A DNA stretch of 64,000 nt. Source: Kitasatospora sp. DSM 101779 (lineage in GTDB: Bacteria > Actinomycetota > Actinomycetes > Streptomycetales > Streptomycetaceae). Position numbers and translations under genes: made by a program. Under the pieces are notes generated by a model. It searched no databases. It had not been told where the DNA came from and was given only the letters and a program-made list of their open reading frames with translations. Of the stretch, positions 25,751-34,524 are shown in pieces; position 1 is the stretch's first letter, and each line of letters starts with the position of its first letter. The stretch is taken from positions 2,348,578 to 2,412,577 of the forward strand of contig NZ_JAHTIK010000001.1 in NCBI RefSeq assembly GCF_025655475.1, in the 5' to 3' direction.

Positions 25751-26959
25751 TCAGGCGATCTCGAGGCAGCGCTGCATGGCCTCGGCGAAGTCCGCGATCT
25801 GCTCCGCGGTGCGGAACGGCGCGACCGTCACCCGGAAGCGCTCGCCACCACGGGCGACCGACGGGAAGTTGATCGGCTGGACGTAGATGTCGTAGCGCTC
25901 GCGCAGCAGCTCGGAGACTCGCTTCACCCGCTCGCCGCCGGGCACCATGACCGGCACCAGGTGGCTGTCCGCGTCGAGGAAGTCGATGTTCCTGGCGCGC
26001 AGTTCGGCCTTCATCAGCGCGACCTTGCGGTACAGCTCCGCGCGCATCCCCTGGCCCTGCTGGACGATCGACAGGCTCTTCAGGGTGGCCTCCATGGCCG
26101 CCTGCGGCAGGGAGGTGGTGAAGATGAAACCGGGCGCGTGCGAGCGGACGTAGTCGAGCACCGCGTCCGGACCGGCCACGTAACCGCCGACGGTGCCGAT
26201 CGCCTTGCCGAACACGCCCTGCACGAAGGTGGCCCGGTGGTCGCCGAGCTCCTCGCACAGGCCCGCGCCGGTGGTGCCGCGCACGCCGATGGAGTGCGTC
26301 TCGTCCAGGAACGTCAGCGCGTTGTACTTCTCCGCGAGGTCGAAGATCGCGCTCGCCGGCGAGGTGTCGCCGTCCATCGAGTACACCGACTCGAAGACGA
26401 TCAGCTTGGGGCGGTCGAGGTCGTACTGCGCGAGCTTCGCCTCCAGGTCCGCCAGGTCGTTGTGGGCGAAGACGTGCTTGCGGGCCCCCGAGCGGACGAT
26501 GCCCTCGATCAGCGAGCGGTGGTTCAGCGAGTCGGAGAACACCACCACGTCGTCGAGCGCCGCGATCAGGGTGCTCAGCGTCTCGAAGTTGGCGACGTAG
26601 CCGCTGGAGAAGATCAGCGCCCGCTCCTTGCGGTGCCAGCCGGCCAGTCTGCGCTCCAGCTCGACGTGCGCGGTGCTGGTACCCGCGATGTTGCGCGAGC
26701 CGCCGGTGCCGGTGCCGTGCTTGAGGGTCGCGTCGATCTGGGCCGCGATCACCTCGGGGTGCTGACTCATCCCCAGGTAGTCGTTGCTGCACCAGACCTG
26801 CACCGTACGGTCCCCGTGCCGGGTGTGCCCCCGGTCGTTCGCCAGGTGGCCGACCGGGAAGAACTCCCGGTACAGCCGGCTCTCCTTGAGATCGGCGATC
26901 CGCTGCTCGAAGACGTCGAGCACGGCGTCCTGACGCACGGCAAATGTTGATATAGACAT
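25751..26959 (-). CDS. 5-aminolevulinate synthase-type alpha-oxoamine synthase, 402 aa
   Basis: This PLP enzyme condenses glycine with succinyl-CoA. The ATG follows AGAGGAG. Visible residues are H147 in DSLNH, D219 and H222 in FLDETHSIG, PLP lysine K252 in GVFGKAIG, and the substrate loop S88-R89-N90 in GGSRNIAGT. Rhodobacter-type ALAS has Thr where this has Ser88. Streptomyces make haem through the glutamate (C5) route, so an ALAS gene usually signals secondary metabolism, such as the C5N units of manumycin-type compounds. It is the first gene of a seven-gene operon and faces an MFS gene across 355 bp. Confidence 0.88.
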   Translation of the reverse strand: MSISTFAVRQDAVLDVFEQRIADLKESRLYREFFPVGHLANDRGHTRHGDRTVQVWCSNDYLGMSQHPEVIAAQIDATLKHGTGTGGSRNIAGTSTAHVELERRLAGWHRKERALIFSSGYVANFETLSTLIAALDDVVVFSDSLNHRSLIEGIVRSGARKHVFAHNDLADLEAKLAQYDLDRPKLIVFESVYSMDGDTSPASAIFDLAEKYNALTFLDETHSIGVRGTTGAGLCEELGDHRATFVQGVFGKAIGTVGGYVAGPDAVLDYVRSHAPGFIFTTSLPQAAMEATLKSLSIVQQGQGMRAELYRKVALMKAELRARNIDFLDADSHLVPVMVPGGERVKRVSELLRERYDIYVQPINFPSVARGGERFRVTVAPFRTAEQIADFAEAMQRCLEIA

Positions 26960-27314
26960 GACACTCCTCTGGGACGTGCCGGGCCGCAAGGCGATTCGAC
27001 GGTGTGGATGACGGCCCCCGGAAGCCGTCCGGCCCCCTCTTTCCGACACCCATCCTGCTCCACCGCCAGGCCCCCGACCTAGCGATTCACCTGGCATGAC
27101 CTCGCCTGGCGACCCCGTGCCAGCGGGAGCGACGGAGTCGGCCGGGCCTGCCGCCATCGGGTCGCGCGACGCTCGGAGCCCGCGCGCAGGACCGGGCATT
27201 CACGCCCCCCGGATGCGGCCCGTCCCGGAGCAGTCGTGGTCGACTTCCGTCCACTGCCGACCGGCGCTCGCGTCGCGACTCGATCCGGGGCCTGTGGCGG
27301 CAGAATGGCTCCAC
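26960..27314. promoter_or_regulatory. Divergent promoter region of the biosynthetic operon
   Basis: This 355-bp gap separates the ALAS gene (minus) from an MFS gene (plus). At 27077-27102 the word ACCT occurs three times at steps of 12 and 10 bp (gACCTag, cACCTgg, gACCTcg), followed by CCTGGC. SARP proteins bind direct repeats spaced about one helical turn apart, so this is a candidate activator site. No gene is seen. Confidence 0.4.
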
Positions 27315-28565
27315 GTGACGCACTCCGGCCTGCAGCAGCCCCCGCTCTACGGCCCCCCCGCGGCCGCCGGGCCGGCGATCTGGTCCCGCAACTTCCGCTA
27401 CTACTTCACCGCGCGCACCGCCGGGCTGCTCGGCCACACCATGCTGCCGGTCGCCGTCTCCGCCGGGCTGATCGGCTCCGGCCACGGGCTCGGCAGCGTC
27501 GGCCTCGCACTGGCCTGCCTGACCGCGCCGTTCGCCGGCCTGGTGCTCTTCGGCGGGGTGCTCTCCGACCGGTTCACCGCCCGCCGGATGATGATCGGCG
27601 CCGATCTCACCAACCTGGTCGCCCGCGCCCTGATGGCCGTCCTGTTCTTCCGGGGCATCGACCAGCTCTGGCAGTTGTACGCGCTCATGGCGGTGGCCGG
27701 CAGCGCAGCCGCGATGTTCCAGCCCGGCGCCGCCTCGACCGTCCCGCTGGTCGCCCGCGACGTGCAGGGCGCCAACGGCGTGCTGCGCACCTCCGAGGCG
27801 CTCACCGCCCTGCTCGGCCCGGCCCTCGCCGGCCTGCTGGCGGGCGCCGCCGCCACCGGCTGGGTGATGGTCATCGCCGCCGCCACCTACGGCGTCAGCG
27901 CCTGCGGCCTGTTCGCGCTGCGGCTCGCCCCGACGCCCACCCCGGAGTCCGACGACGGCCTCTGGCGGAACCTGGTCACCGGCTGGCACGAATTCCGGTC
28001 CCGAACGTGGCTGTGGGGCACCATCGTGGTCTGGATGTTCTACACCGTCGCCTCGACCGGGCCGCTGCTGCCCGTCGCCGCCGGCGTACTCGTCCCCGCG
28101 TACGGGGCGACCCTGTTCGGGCTGCTCAGCTGCGCCTTCGCCGTCGGGACGGTGTGCGGAGGGCTGCTCGGGATCCGGCTCAAGCCGCCCCGACCGCTCG
28201 CCGCGGGCGCGGTGGCGCTGCTGGCCTTCCCGCTCTATCCGTTCGGGATCGTCCTCGGCTGGCACGTGCCGGCGCTCGCCGCGGCCCAGGTGCTGGTCGG
28301 CACGGGCGTCACCTTCTGGGGCGTCATGTGGGCGACCAGTGTGCAGACCCAGGTCCCCGGCCGAGTGCTCAACCGCATCCACGCGTACGAGGTCGCCGGA
28401 TCGGTCTGCATGCTCCCGGTCGGCAGCGCACTCGCGGGCCCGGCAGCCGACTCGTTCGGCCCGCGCGCCGTGCTCGCCACCGTGGGAGTGGCCGCCCTGC
28501 TGGTCGCTGCGGCCCTGCTGCTGAGCCGTCCCATCCGGGAGCTGCGGCGAGTACCGGGCACCTGA
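27315..28565 (+). CDS. MFS transporter, 416 aa
   Basis: The GTG at 27315 was chosen because the first helix starts ~30 residues later and the longer frame upstream is Arg/Pro-rich. Around 12 hydrophobic segments are present, with the loop-2/3 motif GGVLSDRFTARRMMIG typical of MFS drug or metabolite exporters. It resembles in general layout the exporter at the other end of the cluster, but the sequences differ. It diverges from the ALAS operon, so it could add a second export route or be the resistance gene. Confidence 0.8.
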   Translation: MTHSGLQQPPLYGPPAAAGPAIWSRNFRYYFTARTAGLLGHTMLPVAVSAGLIGSGHGLGSVGLALACLTAPFAGLVLFGGVLSDRFTARRMMIGADLTNLVARALMAVLFFRGIDQLWQLYALMAVAGSAAAMFQPGAASTVPLVARDVQGANGVLRTSEALTALLGPALAGLLAGAAATGWVMVIAAATYGVSACGLFALRLAPTPTPESDDGLWRNLVTGWHEFRSRTWLWGTIVVWMFYTVASTGPLLPVAAGVLVPAYGATLFGLLSCAFAVGTVCGGLLGIRLKPPRPLAAGAVALLAFPLYPFGIVLGWHVPALAAAQVLVGTGVTFWGVMWATSVQTQVPGRVLNRIHAYEVAGSVCMLPVGSALAGPAADSFGPRAVLATVGVAALLVAAALLLSRPIRELRRVPGT

Positions 28566-28741
28566 GAGGGGAATCCCTCGGGGGGAGGCCGGCGCCAATC
28601 CGCGGCGCCGTCCTTCGAGTGCTCCAAGTGCGCCGCCTCGTCGACCAGTTGGCTTCTTTCCGACTCCCGGACCGGCACCTAGAATCGTGACTGCCGTCGG
28701 GTCGGATGCTCGGGCCGTCGGCCGGGACTGGGGGGAACCGG

Positions 28742-29431
28742 ATGGAGAGCAAGCAGCGGGTCGTCCGAAGGAACATGCTGCTGTCCAGACTGCTGAACGC
28801 GTCGGCCGGGGTGGCCCTGGCGCTGCTGGCCTACAGCGTGATCCGCGACAACCTGTCGGCCCACCTCCAGGACACCTGGCCGTGGAAGCTGCGGCTCCTG
28901 GACGTCCAGAGCGCGACCACGGCCGCCCTGGCCGCGCTGGGGGCGTCCCTGGCCCGCGCCCAGTACGCCAGGACCGTCAAGCCCGTGCTCGGGCACTCCG
29001 GACGGGCCGTGGACGGCATGGCGCCGTTCGACCAGCGGGCCTGGGCCTGCAGCCTGACGAACGCGGGCCAGGACGTCGCGGTCCTCTCCGACATCAGCTA
29101 CCTGGTCACGTTCCTGCCTGCCGCCCCCGATGCCCCGCCCCGCGCGCCCGGCACCTGGGGCACCGCCCTGCAAGCGGTCGACGCGATCGTCGCCGAGGGC
29201 CTGGAGATGCGGAAGGACTTCATGCTCACGGTCATCACGGCGGGCAGCGCACTCCCGGCCCAGGGGATGAAGTTCCTGGGATGGTTCACCGAGAAGGCCA
29301 TGCGCACCGTCGACGAGGTCTACATCCGCGTCCGCGTCGTCGACCGGGTCGGCGACACCCACGAGCGGATCATCGCCTGCCTCAAGGCCGCCGACCGCAC
29401 CCCGGCCCACACGGACCCGGAGCTCTCCTGA
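28742..29431 (+). CDS. Membrane-anchored protein of unknown function, 229 aa
   Basis: The ATG lies 7 nt after GGGGGGAAC. One or two hydrophobic segments near residues 15-33 and 55-75 anchor the N-terminus. The remaining ~150 residues are probably a soluble beta-rich domain (WACSLTNAGQDVAVLSDISYLV, VYIRVRVVDRVGDTHERI). The pattern of a TM start and an Ig-like domain is common in small actinobacterial proteins, but I recognise no family. It starts 177 bp after the MFS gene and may be unrelated to the cluster. Confidence 0.65.
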   Translation: MESKQRVVRRNMLLSRLLNASAGVALALLAYSVIRDNLSAHLQDTWPWKLRLLDVQSATTAALAALGASLARAQYARTVKPVLGHSGRAVDGMAPFDQRAWACSLTNAGQDVAVLSDISYLVTFLPAAPDAPPRAPGTWGTALQAVDAIVAEGLEMRKDFMLTVITAGSALPAQGMKFLGWFTEKAMRTVDEVYIRVRVVDRVGDTHERIIACLKAADRTPAHTDPELS

Positions 29432-29909
29432 CCATCCGCCCCGGTGCGTCCCCGGCCGGCCCCAAACGCGGAGGCCCGGGGCCAGGCCTGCGGTCCGCGT
29501 CCGACGTCCGGTCGCCCGAAGACGGTGACGGAACAGATACGCCGGGTCCCCGTCGAGAGCCGAGCAAGGCGCGTTGCAGTCAGCCGTGGTTGTCGAACGC
29601 CGCACACGTCGCCGCGTCGCTGAGGTTGAGATGTTCATCCGCGCGCGGAGCGTGTGGCCCCCAGGCGGTCCCCAAGAGTGGGGCTCAGCCGCGGTCTCCC
29701 TCCGGACCACCCCCAGACCTCGGCGCCAACTCCGGCCACGCGAGAAACACACCAACCCGCGCACAGATACCCGGCCAACGGCTCTCCGAAGGTGCCCGCT
29801 CCAGCCACAACACCCCGTACCAGCGACGCCTGCGCGCTGAGTTGCTCCGCAAGCCTGGGCGAGCACTTCCCAGGACGCCGGGTAGCACCGCACGTCGGCC
29901 CTCCGCACC
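29432..29909. other. Intergenic, 478 bp, no gene seen
   Basis: This lies between the convergent ends of the membrane-anchored protein gene and an MFS gene. Frames here are short or GC-driven. No hairpin strong enough to call a terminator was located, and no RNA gene is evident. Confidence 0.45.
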
Positions 29910-31133
29910 TCAGGAGTGGTGCACCCCTGGCTGGAGTCGGGCGTCATGGGCGAAAGGACGAGCGATCACCAGCGGTAGGAGGGCCAGGACTGCGGGAATC
30001 GCGAATGCGAGACGGAAGTGGCCGCTGGAGCCGATGAGCCCGCTTGCGGCCGCCCCGCTGATGACGCCCAGGTAGTTGAAGAGGTTCAGGCGGGCGAGGA
30101 TGGCTTCGGCGGCATCCGGTTGCAGCCGCCCGGCGGTGGCGAGACACAGCGGGGTGAACGCGGAGACGCCCAGGCCCACGAACCAGGCTGCCGCAATCGC
30201 GTACGGCCAGCCGGGGGCCCCGGCCAGCGCGGCCAGGGCGGTGGCGGCGACCAGCGCGGCGGCGCGGATCACCGCGGCCGGCCCCGTCCTGCGGATCAGG
30301 TGGTCAGCGCAGGCTCGTCCGGTGATGGTGCCCGCCTGGTACGCCGCGTAGGCCAGGGGAGCCGTCGGCAAGGAGGCGGCGAGGACCTGGTGGAGGTAGA
30401 CGGTCGACCAGGCCGAGACCGTGGAGTCGATGACGTACGCGACGAGGAGGACCAGGCCGAACGGGACGAGCTTGGCCCACATCCTCCGGCCGAGCGGCAC
30501 TGCGGCGATCGCGGACGGTGTGCCGGGTGCCGCCGTGTCCGCAATCGGGTGGGAGCGGATGGTCAGGGCGAGAGCGAGAACGAGGGCAGCCTGAGCGGTC
30601 AGGATCTGCTCGGGCGGCCTGCCGAGGCGAGCCATGCCCGCCGTCAGGAGGGCCGCGGCAACGCCCCCCACGCTCCAGAGGGCGTAGAACGACGAGAAGA
30701 TGCTGCGCCCGTACGCACGCTCCACCGCCGCGGCCCGGGTGTTCACGGAGACGTCGATGCCGCCCAGGGCCATTCCGAACAGCAGGTAGGCGACGGTGAC
30801 GCTTGCCTGACCGGGCGCCCATCCGATCAGCAGCAGGGCGGTGGCAGTCGCCGCAGCGGCGCAGCGCATGGCGGCGACCGCGCCCACACGGCGGATCGCA
30901 GCCAACCCGGCGAAACTGCCGGCGCCTGCGGCAAGTGCGACGGTGACCATCAGCACAGTGGTCACCAGCGACGACAGCCCGAGATGCTGCTGGATGCCCG
31001 GCACAGTGGTGAACACCGCCGCCACGGCGGCGCCCTGGGCGGCGAACGCGGTTGCCGTGACTCGTCGGGCGCCCGCGAGCGGGCCTCTTCGTCGGTCGTC
31101 CGCCGGCACCGCAGCCTGCAGGAAGAGAGTCAT
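29910..31133 (-). CDS. MFS transporter, 407 aa
   Basis: The ATG at 31133 gives MTLFLQAAVPADDRRRG. About 12 hydrophobic segments follow. LLFGMALGGIDVSVNTRAAAVE and SSFYALWSVGG fit the MFS group related to FucP/YfkF-type permeases. The gene is divergent from an AraC-family regulator 204 bp away, so that regulator is a candidate for its control. The substrate cannot be inferred. Confidence 0.82.
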   Translation of the reverse strand: MTLFLQAAVPADDRRRGPLAGARRVTATAFAAQGAAVAAVFTTVPGIQQHLGLSSLVTTVLMVTVALAAGAGSFAGLAAIRRVGAVAAMRCAAAATATALLLIGWAPGQASVTVAYLLFGMALGGIDVSVNTRAAAVERAYGRSIFSSFYALWSVGGVAAALLTAGMARLGRPPEQILTAQAALVLALALTIRSHPIADTAAPGTPSAIAAVPLGRRMWAKLVPFGLVLLVAYVIDSTVSAWSTVYLHQVLAASLPTAPLAYAAYQAGTITGRACADHLIRRTGPAAVIRAAALVAATALAALAGAPGWPYAIAAAWFVGLGVSAFTPLCLATAGRLQPDAAEAILARLNLFNYLGVISGAAASGLIGSSGHFRLAFAIPAVLALLPLVIARPFAHDARLQPGVHHS

Positions 31134-31337
31134 GGCGCGCCTGACTGCCGGGCGCTCGATGGGCACCGGCGCATCTCGATGGATCGGATTGCCGCAACCG
31201 TACGGAGCGGATCGGGCCGGAGTCAGGGCGCCGGGGGCCAGGTGGCGGACTCCAGCGGCCACCACGCGAACCGGCAGTGTCCGCCCGTCTACAGTGGTCC
31301 TACTGGCCCTGTCCAGGCCCTGGTGAGAGAGACCGCG

Positions 31338-32426
31338 ATGCCCGATATCCCCGGCCCGGCGAGTCCTCCGGGAAACAGCCGCAGCACCTCGGCGACCATT
31401 CCGCCGAACATCCTGCGCTCCCTCTCGGTGGTCGCCGGCGAGGACGGTGTCGACCTGCGGCCCGAACTGGCCCGGGTCGGCCTGGAGGAGGCTGTGATGC
31501 GGTCCGCCGCCCTGCGGGTCTCCTACCGCCAGGGCAGCACTGTCATCCGCCGCGCACTGGAGCTGACCGGGGACGAACGTCTGGGCCTGCGGGTGGGCTC
31601 GGCGCAGCACCTGACCGCGTGGGGACTGCTCGGCTTCGCGCTGATGGCCTGCGACACCCTGGAGCACGCGATCAGGACCGGAGTGAAGTACCAGAATCTG
31701 TCCGGGGCGATGATGGCCTGGTCAGCGGGGGCGGAGGAGGACGGCTTCGTGCTGCGAGCGAGGCTGCCCGACCCCGCTCTCGACCCGGGAGTGGGTGTCT
31801 TCCTGACCGAGGAGGCGTTCTCCAGTGTCGTCACGCTGACCCGCCTGATCGTCGGCCCGGCCTTCGCGCCGAGCCGGGTCGCGTTCGTCTATCACGCCCC
31901 GCGTGACATCACCCCTTTCAGCGACCTGTTCGCCTGCCCAGTGGGCTTCGGGGCGCAGGACAACCGCTACGTCGTCCATCCGGCGTGGGCTCGCACCGTG
32001 ATGCCGGGCCGCGACCCGGTCATCCTCGCCTCGGTGCTCGAACTGTTGGACGCTCAGGTGGCTGCCCGTCGCGACCAGCAGGAGTTGCTCGAAGTACTGG
32101 AGGTCTCGATCGCGCAGGGCCTCCCGTCGGTGCCGTCCTTCGCCGAGCAGGCGCGTCGGCACGCGGCCAGCGAGCGCACCCTGCGCCGGCGCCTGGCCGA
32201 CTGCGGCACCACCTACGAGGCGATCGTCGACGGGGTACGACGCGAACGGGTCGAACAGCTGCTGCGGCGTTCGGAACCGACCTTGCGCGATGTCGCGCAC
32301 CAGGCCGGTTTCTCCGACGAACGCGCCCTTCGTCGCGCCGTGCGCCGCTGGCACGGGGTGGCCCCGCTGGAGTTGCGCAGGCGGTTCGAGCGGTCCGAGG
32401 GGCCCGGCGGCGTCAGCGGGAGGTGA
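31338..32426 (+). CDS. AraC-family regulator with an arabinose-binding-type N-terminal domain, 362 aa
   Basis: The ATG follows GAGAGAGACC. Residues ~20-225 form the domain seen in OruR/VirS-type AraC regulators (IPPNILRSLSVVAGEDGVDL, LGLRVGSAQHLTAWGLLGFAL). Residues ~265-350 contain two AraC HTH motifs (SERTLRRRLADCGTTYEAIVD and RDVAHQAGFSDERALRRAVRRW). It is divergent from an MFS gene and convergent with the HlyIII gene at the end of a flavin-monooxygenase operon. The gene set resembles mycobacterial virS-mymA, where the AraC protein activates the operon. Confidence 0.85.
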   Translation: MPDIPGPASPPGNSRSTSATIPPNILRSLSVVAGEDGVDLRPELARVGLEEAVMRSAALRVSYRQGSTVIRRALELTGDERLGLRVGSAQHLTAWGLLGFALMACDTLEHAIRTGVKYQNLSGAMMAWSAGAEEDGFVLRARLPDPALDPGVGVFLTEEAFSSVVTLTRLIVGPAFAPSRVAFVYHAPRDITPFSDLFACPVGFGAQDNRYVVHPAWARTVMPGRDPVILASVLELLDAQVAARRDQQELLEVLEVSIAQGLPSVPSFAEQARRHAASERTLRRRLADCGTTYEAIVDGVRRERVEQLLRRSEPTLRDVAHQAGFSDERALRRAVRRWHGVAPLELRRRFERSEGPGGVSGR

Positions 32427-33087
32427 GCAGGCCGATGGCGGCGGCGTGCGCCGCGAACGCGGCGGTTGTCAGGGCGTGGAACACCTCGTGGAAGCCGAAC
32501 CAGGCCGGTGACAGGTTGGGGCGTTTGCGGGCGTACACGATGCCGCCCGCACTGTAGAGCAGGCCCCCGGCCAGGACGAGGGCGAGCACAACGGGCCGAC
32601 CGCTGTGGGCGAAGTCCGGGATGAACAACAGCACGGTCCAGCCGACCGCGAGGTAGACGGGTGCGGAGAGCCACCGGGGGGCGGCGGGCCACAGCCACTG
32701 GAGTGCGGTGCCCACCGCCGCCGCGCCCCAGACCGTCCAGAGCAGGTCCCTGTCTGCCGGTGGTGGCAGCAGCAGGACCGCCAGCGGGGTGTAGGTCCCG
32801 GCGATGACCAGGAAGATGTTGGCGTGGTCGAGGCGGCGCAGTGCCTCTTCTGTGGCGCGGGTCCATCGGCCGGTGTGGTACGCGGCGCTGGTGGTGAACA
32901 GAAGCGTGGCGGTGAGGGTGAAGACCGCGCAGGCCGCTCGGCCCCGGCCGTCGGGAGCGGTGGCGGTGAGGGTGAGGCCGGCGGCCAGGGCGAGCGGGGC
33001 GGTCGCGGCATGCAGGACGCCGCGAAGCCTCGGCCGCTCCTCGACTGGCGCATCCAGCTGTACGGGATGGGCAAGGTGGTGGGTCAT
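32413..33087 (-). CDS. HlyIII/PAQR-family membrane protein, 224 aa
   Basis: Seven hydrophobic segments are present, with the family's conserved polar residues: AAYHTGRW, then LDHANIFLVIAGTYTP, and HEVFHALTTAAFAAHAAAIG near the end. These His residues form the metal site in PAQR proteins, so the protein looks complete. The name comes from a reported haemolysin, but most bacterial members are of unknown role, perhaps membrane lipid homeostasis. It starts 9 bp after the aldehyde dehydrogenase stop, so it is the last gene of that operon. Its end overlaps the AraC gene by 14 bp. Confidence 0.85.
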   Translation of the reverse strand: MTHHLAHPVQLDAPVEERPRLRGVLHAATAPLALAAGLTLTATAPDGRGRAACAVFTLTATLLFTTSAAYHTGRWTRATEEALRRLDHANIFLVIAGTYTPLAVLLLPPPADRDLLWTVWGAAAVGTALQWLWPAAPRWLSAPVYLAVGWTVLLFIPDFAHSGRPVVLALVLAGGLLYSAGGIVYARKRPNLSPAWFGFHEVFHALTTAAFAAHAAAIGLLTSR

Positions 33088-33096
33088 GGTCGGCTT

Positions 33097-34524
33097 TCAG
33101 TGGGTGCGGATCCAGATGGTCTTCTCCCTGGTCCACTGGGCGAAGGCCGCGGTGGACTTCTCCGCACCGCCGAATCCGGACTGCTTCCAGCCGCCGAACG
33201 GAGTGCTGAGGTCCCCTTCGCTGTAGGCGTTCACGGAGACCACGCCGGCCTGGACGTCTCGCGACAGGCGCAGTGCGGTATCGAGGTCGCGGGTCCACAC
33301 GGAGGCTGCGAGCCCGTACTCGGTGGCATTGGCCAGGCGGATCGCCTCGGCTTCGGTGGTGAAGGTCTGGACTGTGACGACCGGTCCGAAGAGTTCCTGC
33401 GTCAGCACGTCGCTGGCGACGGGGGCTCCGGTGACGATGGTGGGCGGATAGTAGGCGCCGGCGCCGGGCAGACCGCCGGGAAGGCCCGCGGTGTGGATGT
33501 GCGCGCCGGCCGCGGCGGCGGCGTCCACGGCGCCGGCGACGCGGTCACGCGCAGCGTGGCTGATCAGGGGACCGATGCGGGTCTCCGGTTCGGAGGGGTC
33601 GCCGATGACCAGCGACTCGGCGGCGGCGACGAACCGGGCCAGGACCTCTTCGGCGATGTCCTGGTGGATCAGGACGCGCGAGCCGGCCGTACAGTTCTGA
33701 CCCATCGTCAAAAATGCTGCTTCGATCATGTCGTCGATGAGCTCGTCGCCGAAGCCGAGCGCGTCGGCCATGAGGATCTGGGGGCTCTTTCCGCCCATCT
33801 CCAACGAGACGCGTTTGAAATTGGTCTGCGCGGCGTCGGTCAGGATACGGCGCCCGACGGCACTGGAGCCGGTGAAGGACAGCGCCCCCACCAGTGGATC
33901 GCGGGCCAGAGCCGTGCCGGCGACCGGCCCGTGACCGGGCAGCACCGTCAGCACCCCTTCCGGCAGACCGGCCTCAGCGGCGAGGCGCGCCAGATGCAGC
34001 GCCGAGCGCGGTGTCGCCTCGGCCGGCTTGATCAGAAGGCAGTTGCCGGCGGCGAGGGCGGGCCCGACCTTCCAGGCGGCCATGGCCAGCGGGTAGTTCC
34101 ACGGCAGGATCGCCGCGACCACCCCGACCGGCTCTCGGCTGATCAACCCGAGGTGGTCCCGGCCGGTGGGTGCGAGACGGCCGAAGAGTTTGTCGGCCGC
34201 CTCGGCGAACCAGCGGATCGACTCGATCGCACCGGGCACGTCGCCCGTGCGGCACTCGGTGATCGGCTTGCCCGCGTCCGCGCTGTCCAGGCGGGCCAGC
34301 GTCTCGGCGTCTCGTTCCATCAGGTCGGCGAGCCGCAGCAGCACCGATGCCCGTTCCCTCGGCGGCCGTCGGGACCACGACCCGCTCTCGAAGACCCGCT
34401 GGGCTCGCTCGGCCGCCTCGGCGACCTGGCGGGTGTTCGCAGCGGGCAGTGCGGTGATCAGCTCTCCGGTCGCCGGGTTGGTCACCCGCAGCACCGACCG
34501 GCCGGTCGCATCCGTCACGGTCAT
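33097..34524 (-). CDS. NAD(P)-dependent aldehyde dehydrogenase, 475 aa
   Basis: A complete ALDH-superfamily enzyme that oxidises aldehydes to acids. ILPWNYPLAMAAWKVGPAL marks the coenzyme and substrate tunnel, LSFTGSSAVGRRI the Rossmann loop, SLEMGGKSPQ holds the general-base Glu, and TMGQNCTAGSR holds the catalytic Cys. The ATG overlaps the SDR stop by 4 bp (ATGA), implying translational coupling. With the flavin monooxygenase and SDR it forms a path that could oxidise a ketone or alcohol through an aldehyde to an acid. Confidence 0.9.
   Translation of the reverse strand: MTVTDATGRSVLRVTNPATGELITALPAANTRQVAEAAERAQRVFESGSWSRRPPRERASVLLRLADLMERDAETLARLDSADAGKPITECRTGDVPGAIESIRWFAEAADKLFGRLAPTGRDHLGLISREPVGVVAAILPWNYPLAMAAWKVGPALAAGNCLLIKPAEATPRSALHLARLAAEAGLPEGVLTVLPGHGPVAGTALARDPLVGALSFTGSSAVGRRILTDAAQTNFKRVSLEMGGKSPQILMADALGFGDELIDDMIEAAFLTMGQNCTAGSRVLIHQDIAEEVLARFVAAAESLVIGDPSEPETRIGPLISHAARDRVAGAVDAAAAAGAHIHTAGLPGGLPGAGAYYPPTIVTGAPVASDVLTQELFGPVVTVQTFTTEAEAIRLANATEYGLAASVWTRDLDTALRLSRDVQAGVVSVNAYSEGDLSTPFGGWKQSGFGGAEKSTAAFAQWTREKTIWIRTH

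Noticed and set aside
29574..29840. A short plus-strand ORF between the membrane-protein and MFS genes
   Set aside because: Its Arg/Pro/Thr composition, the lack of a ribosome site and of any ordered segment indicate a GC-driven open frame.
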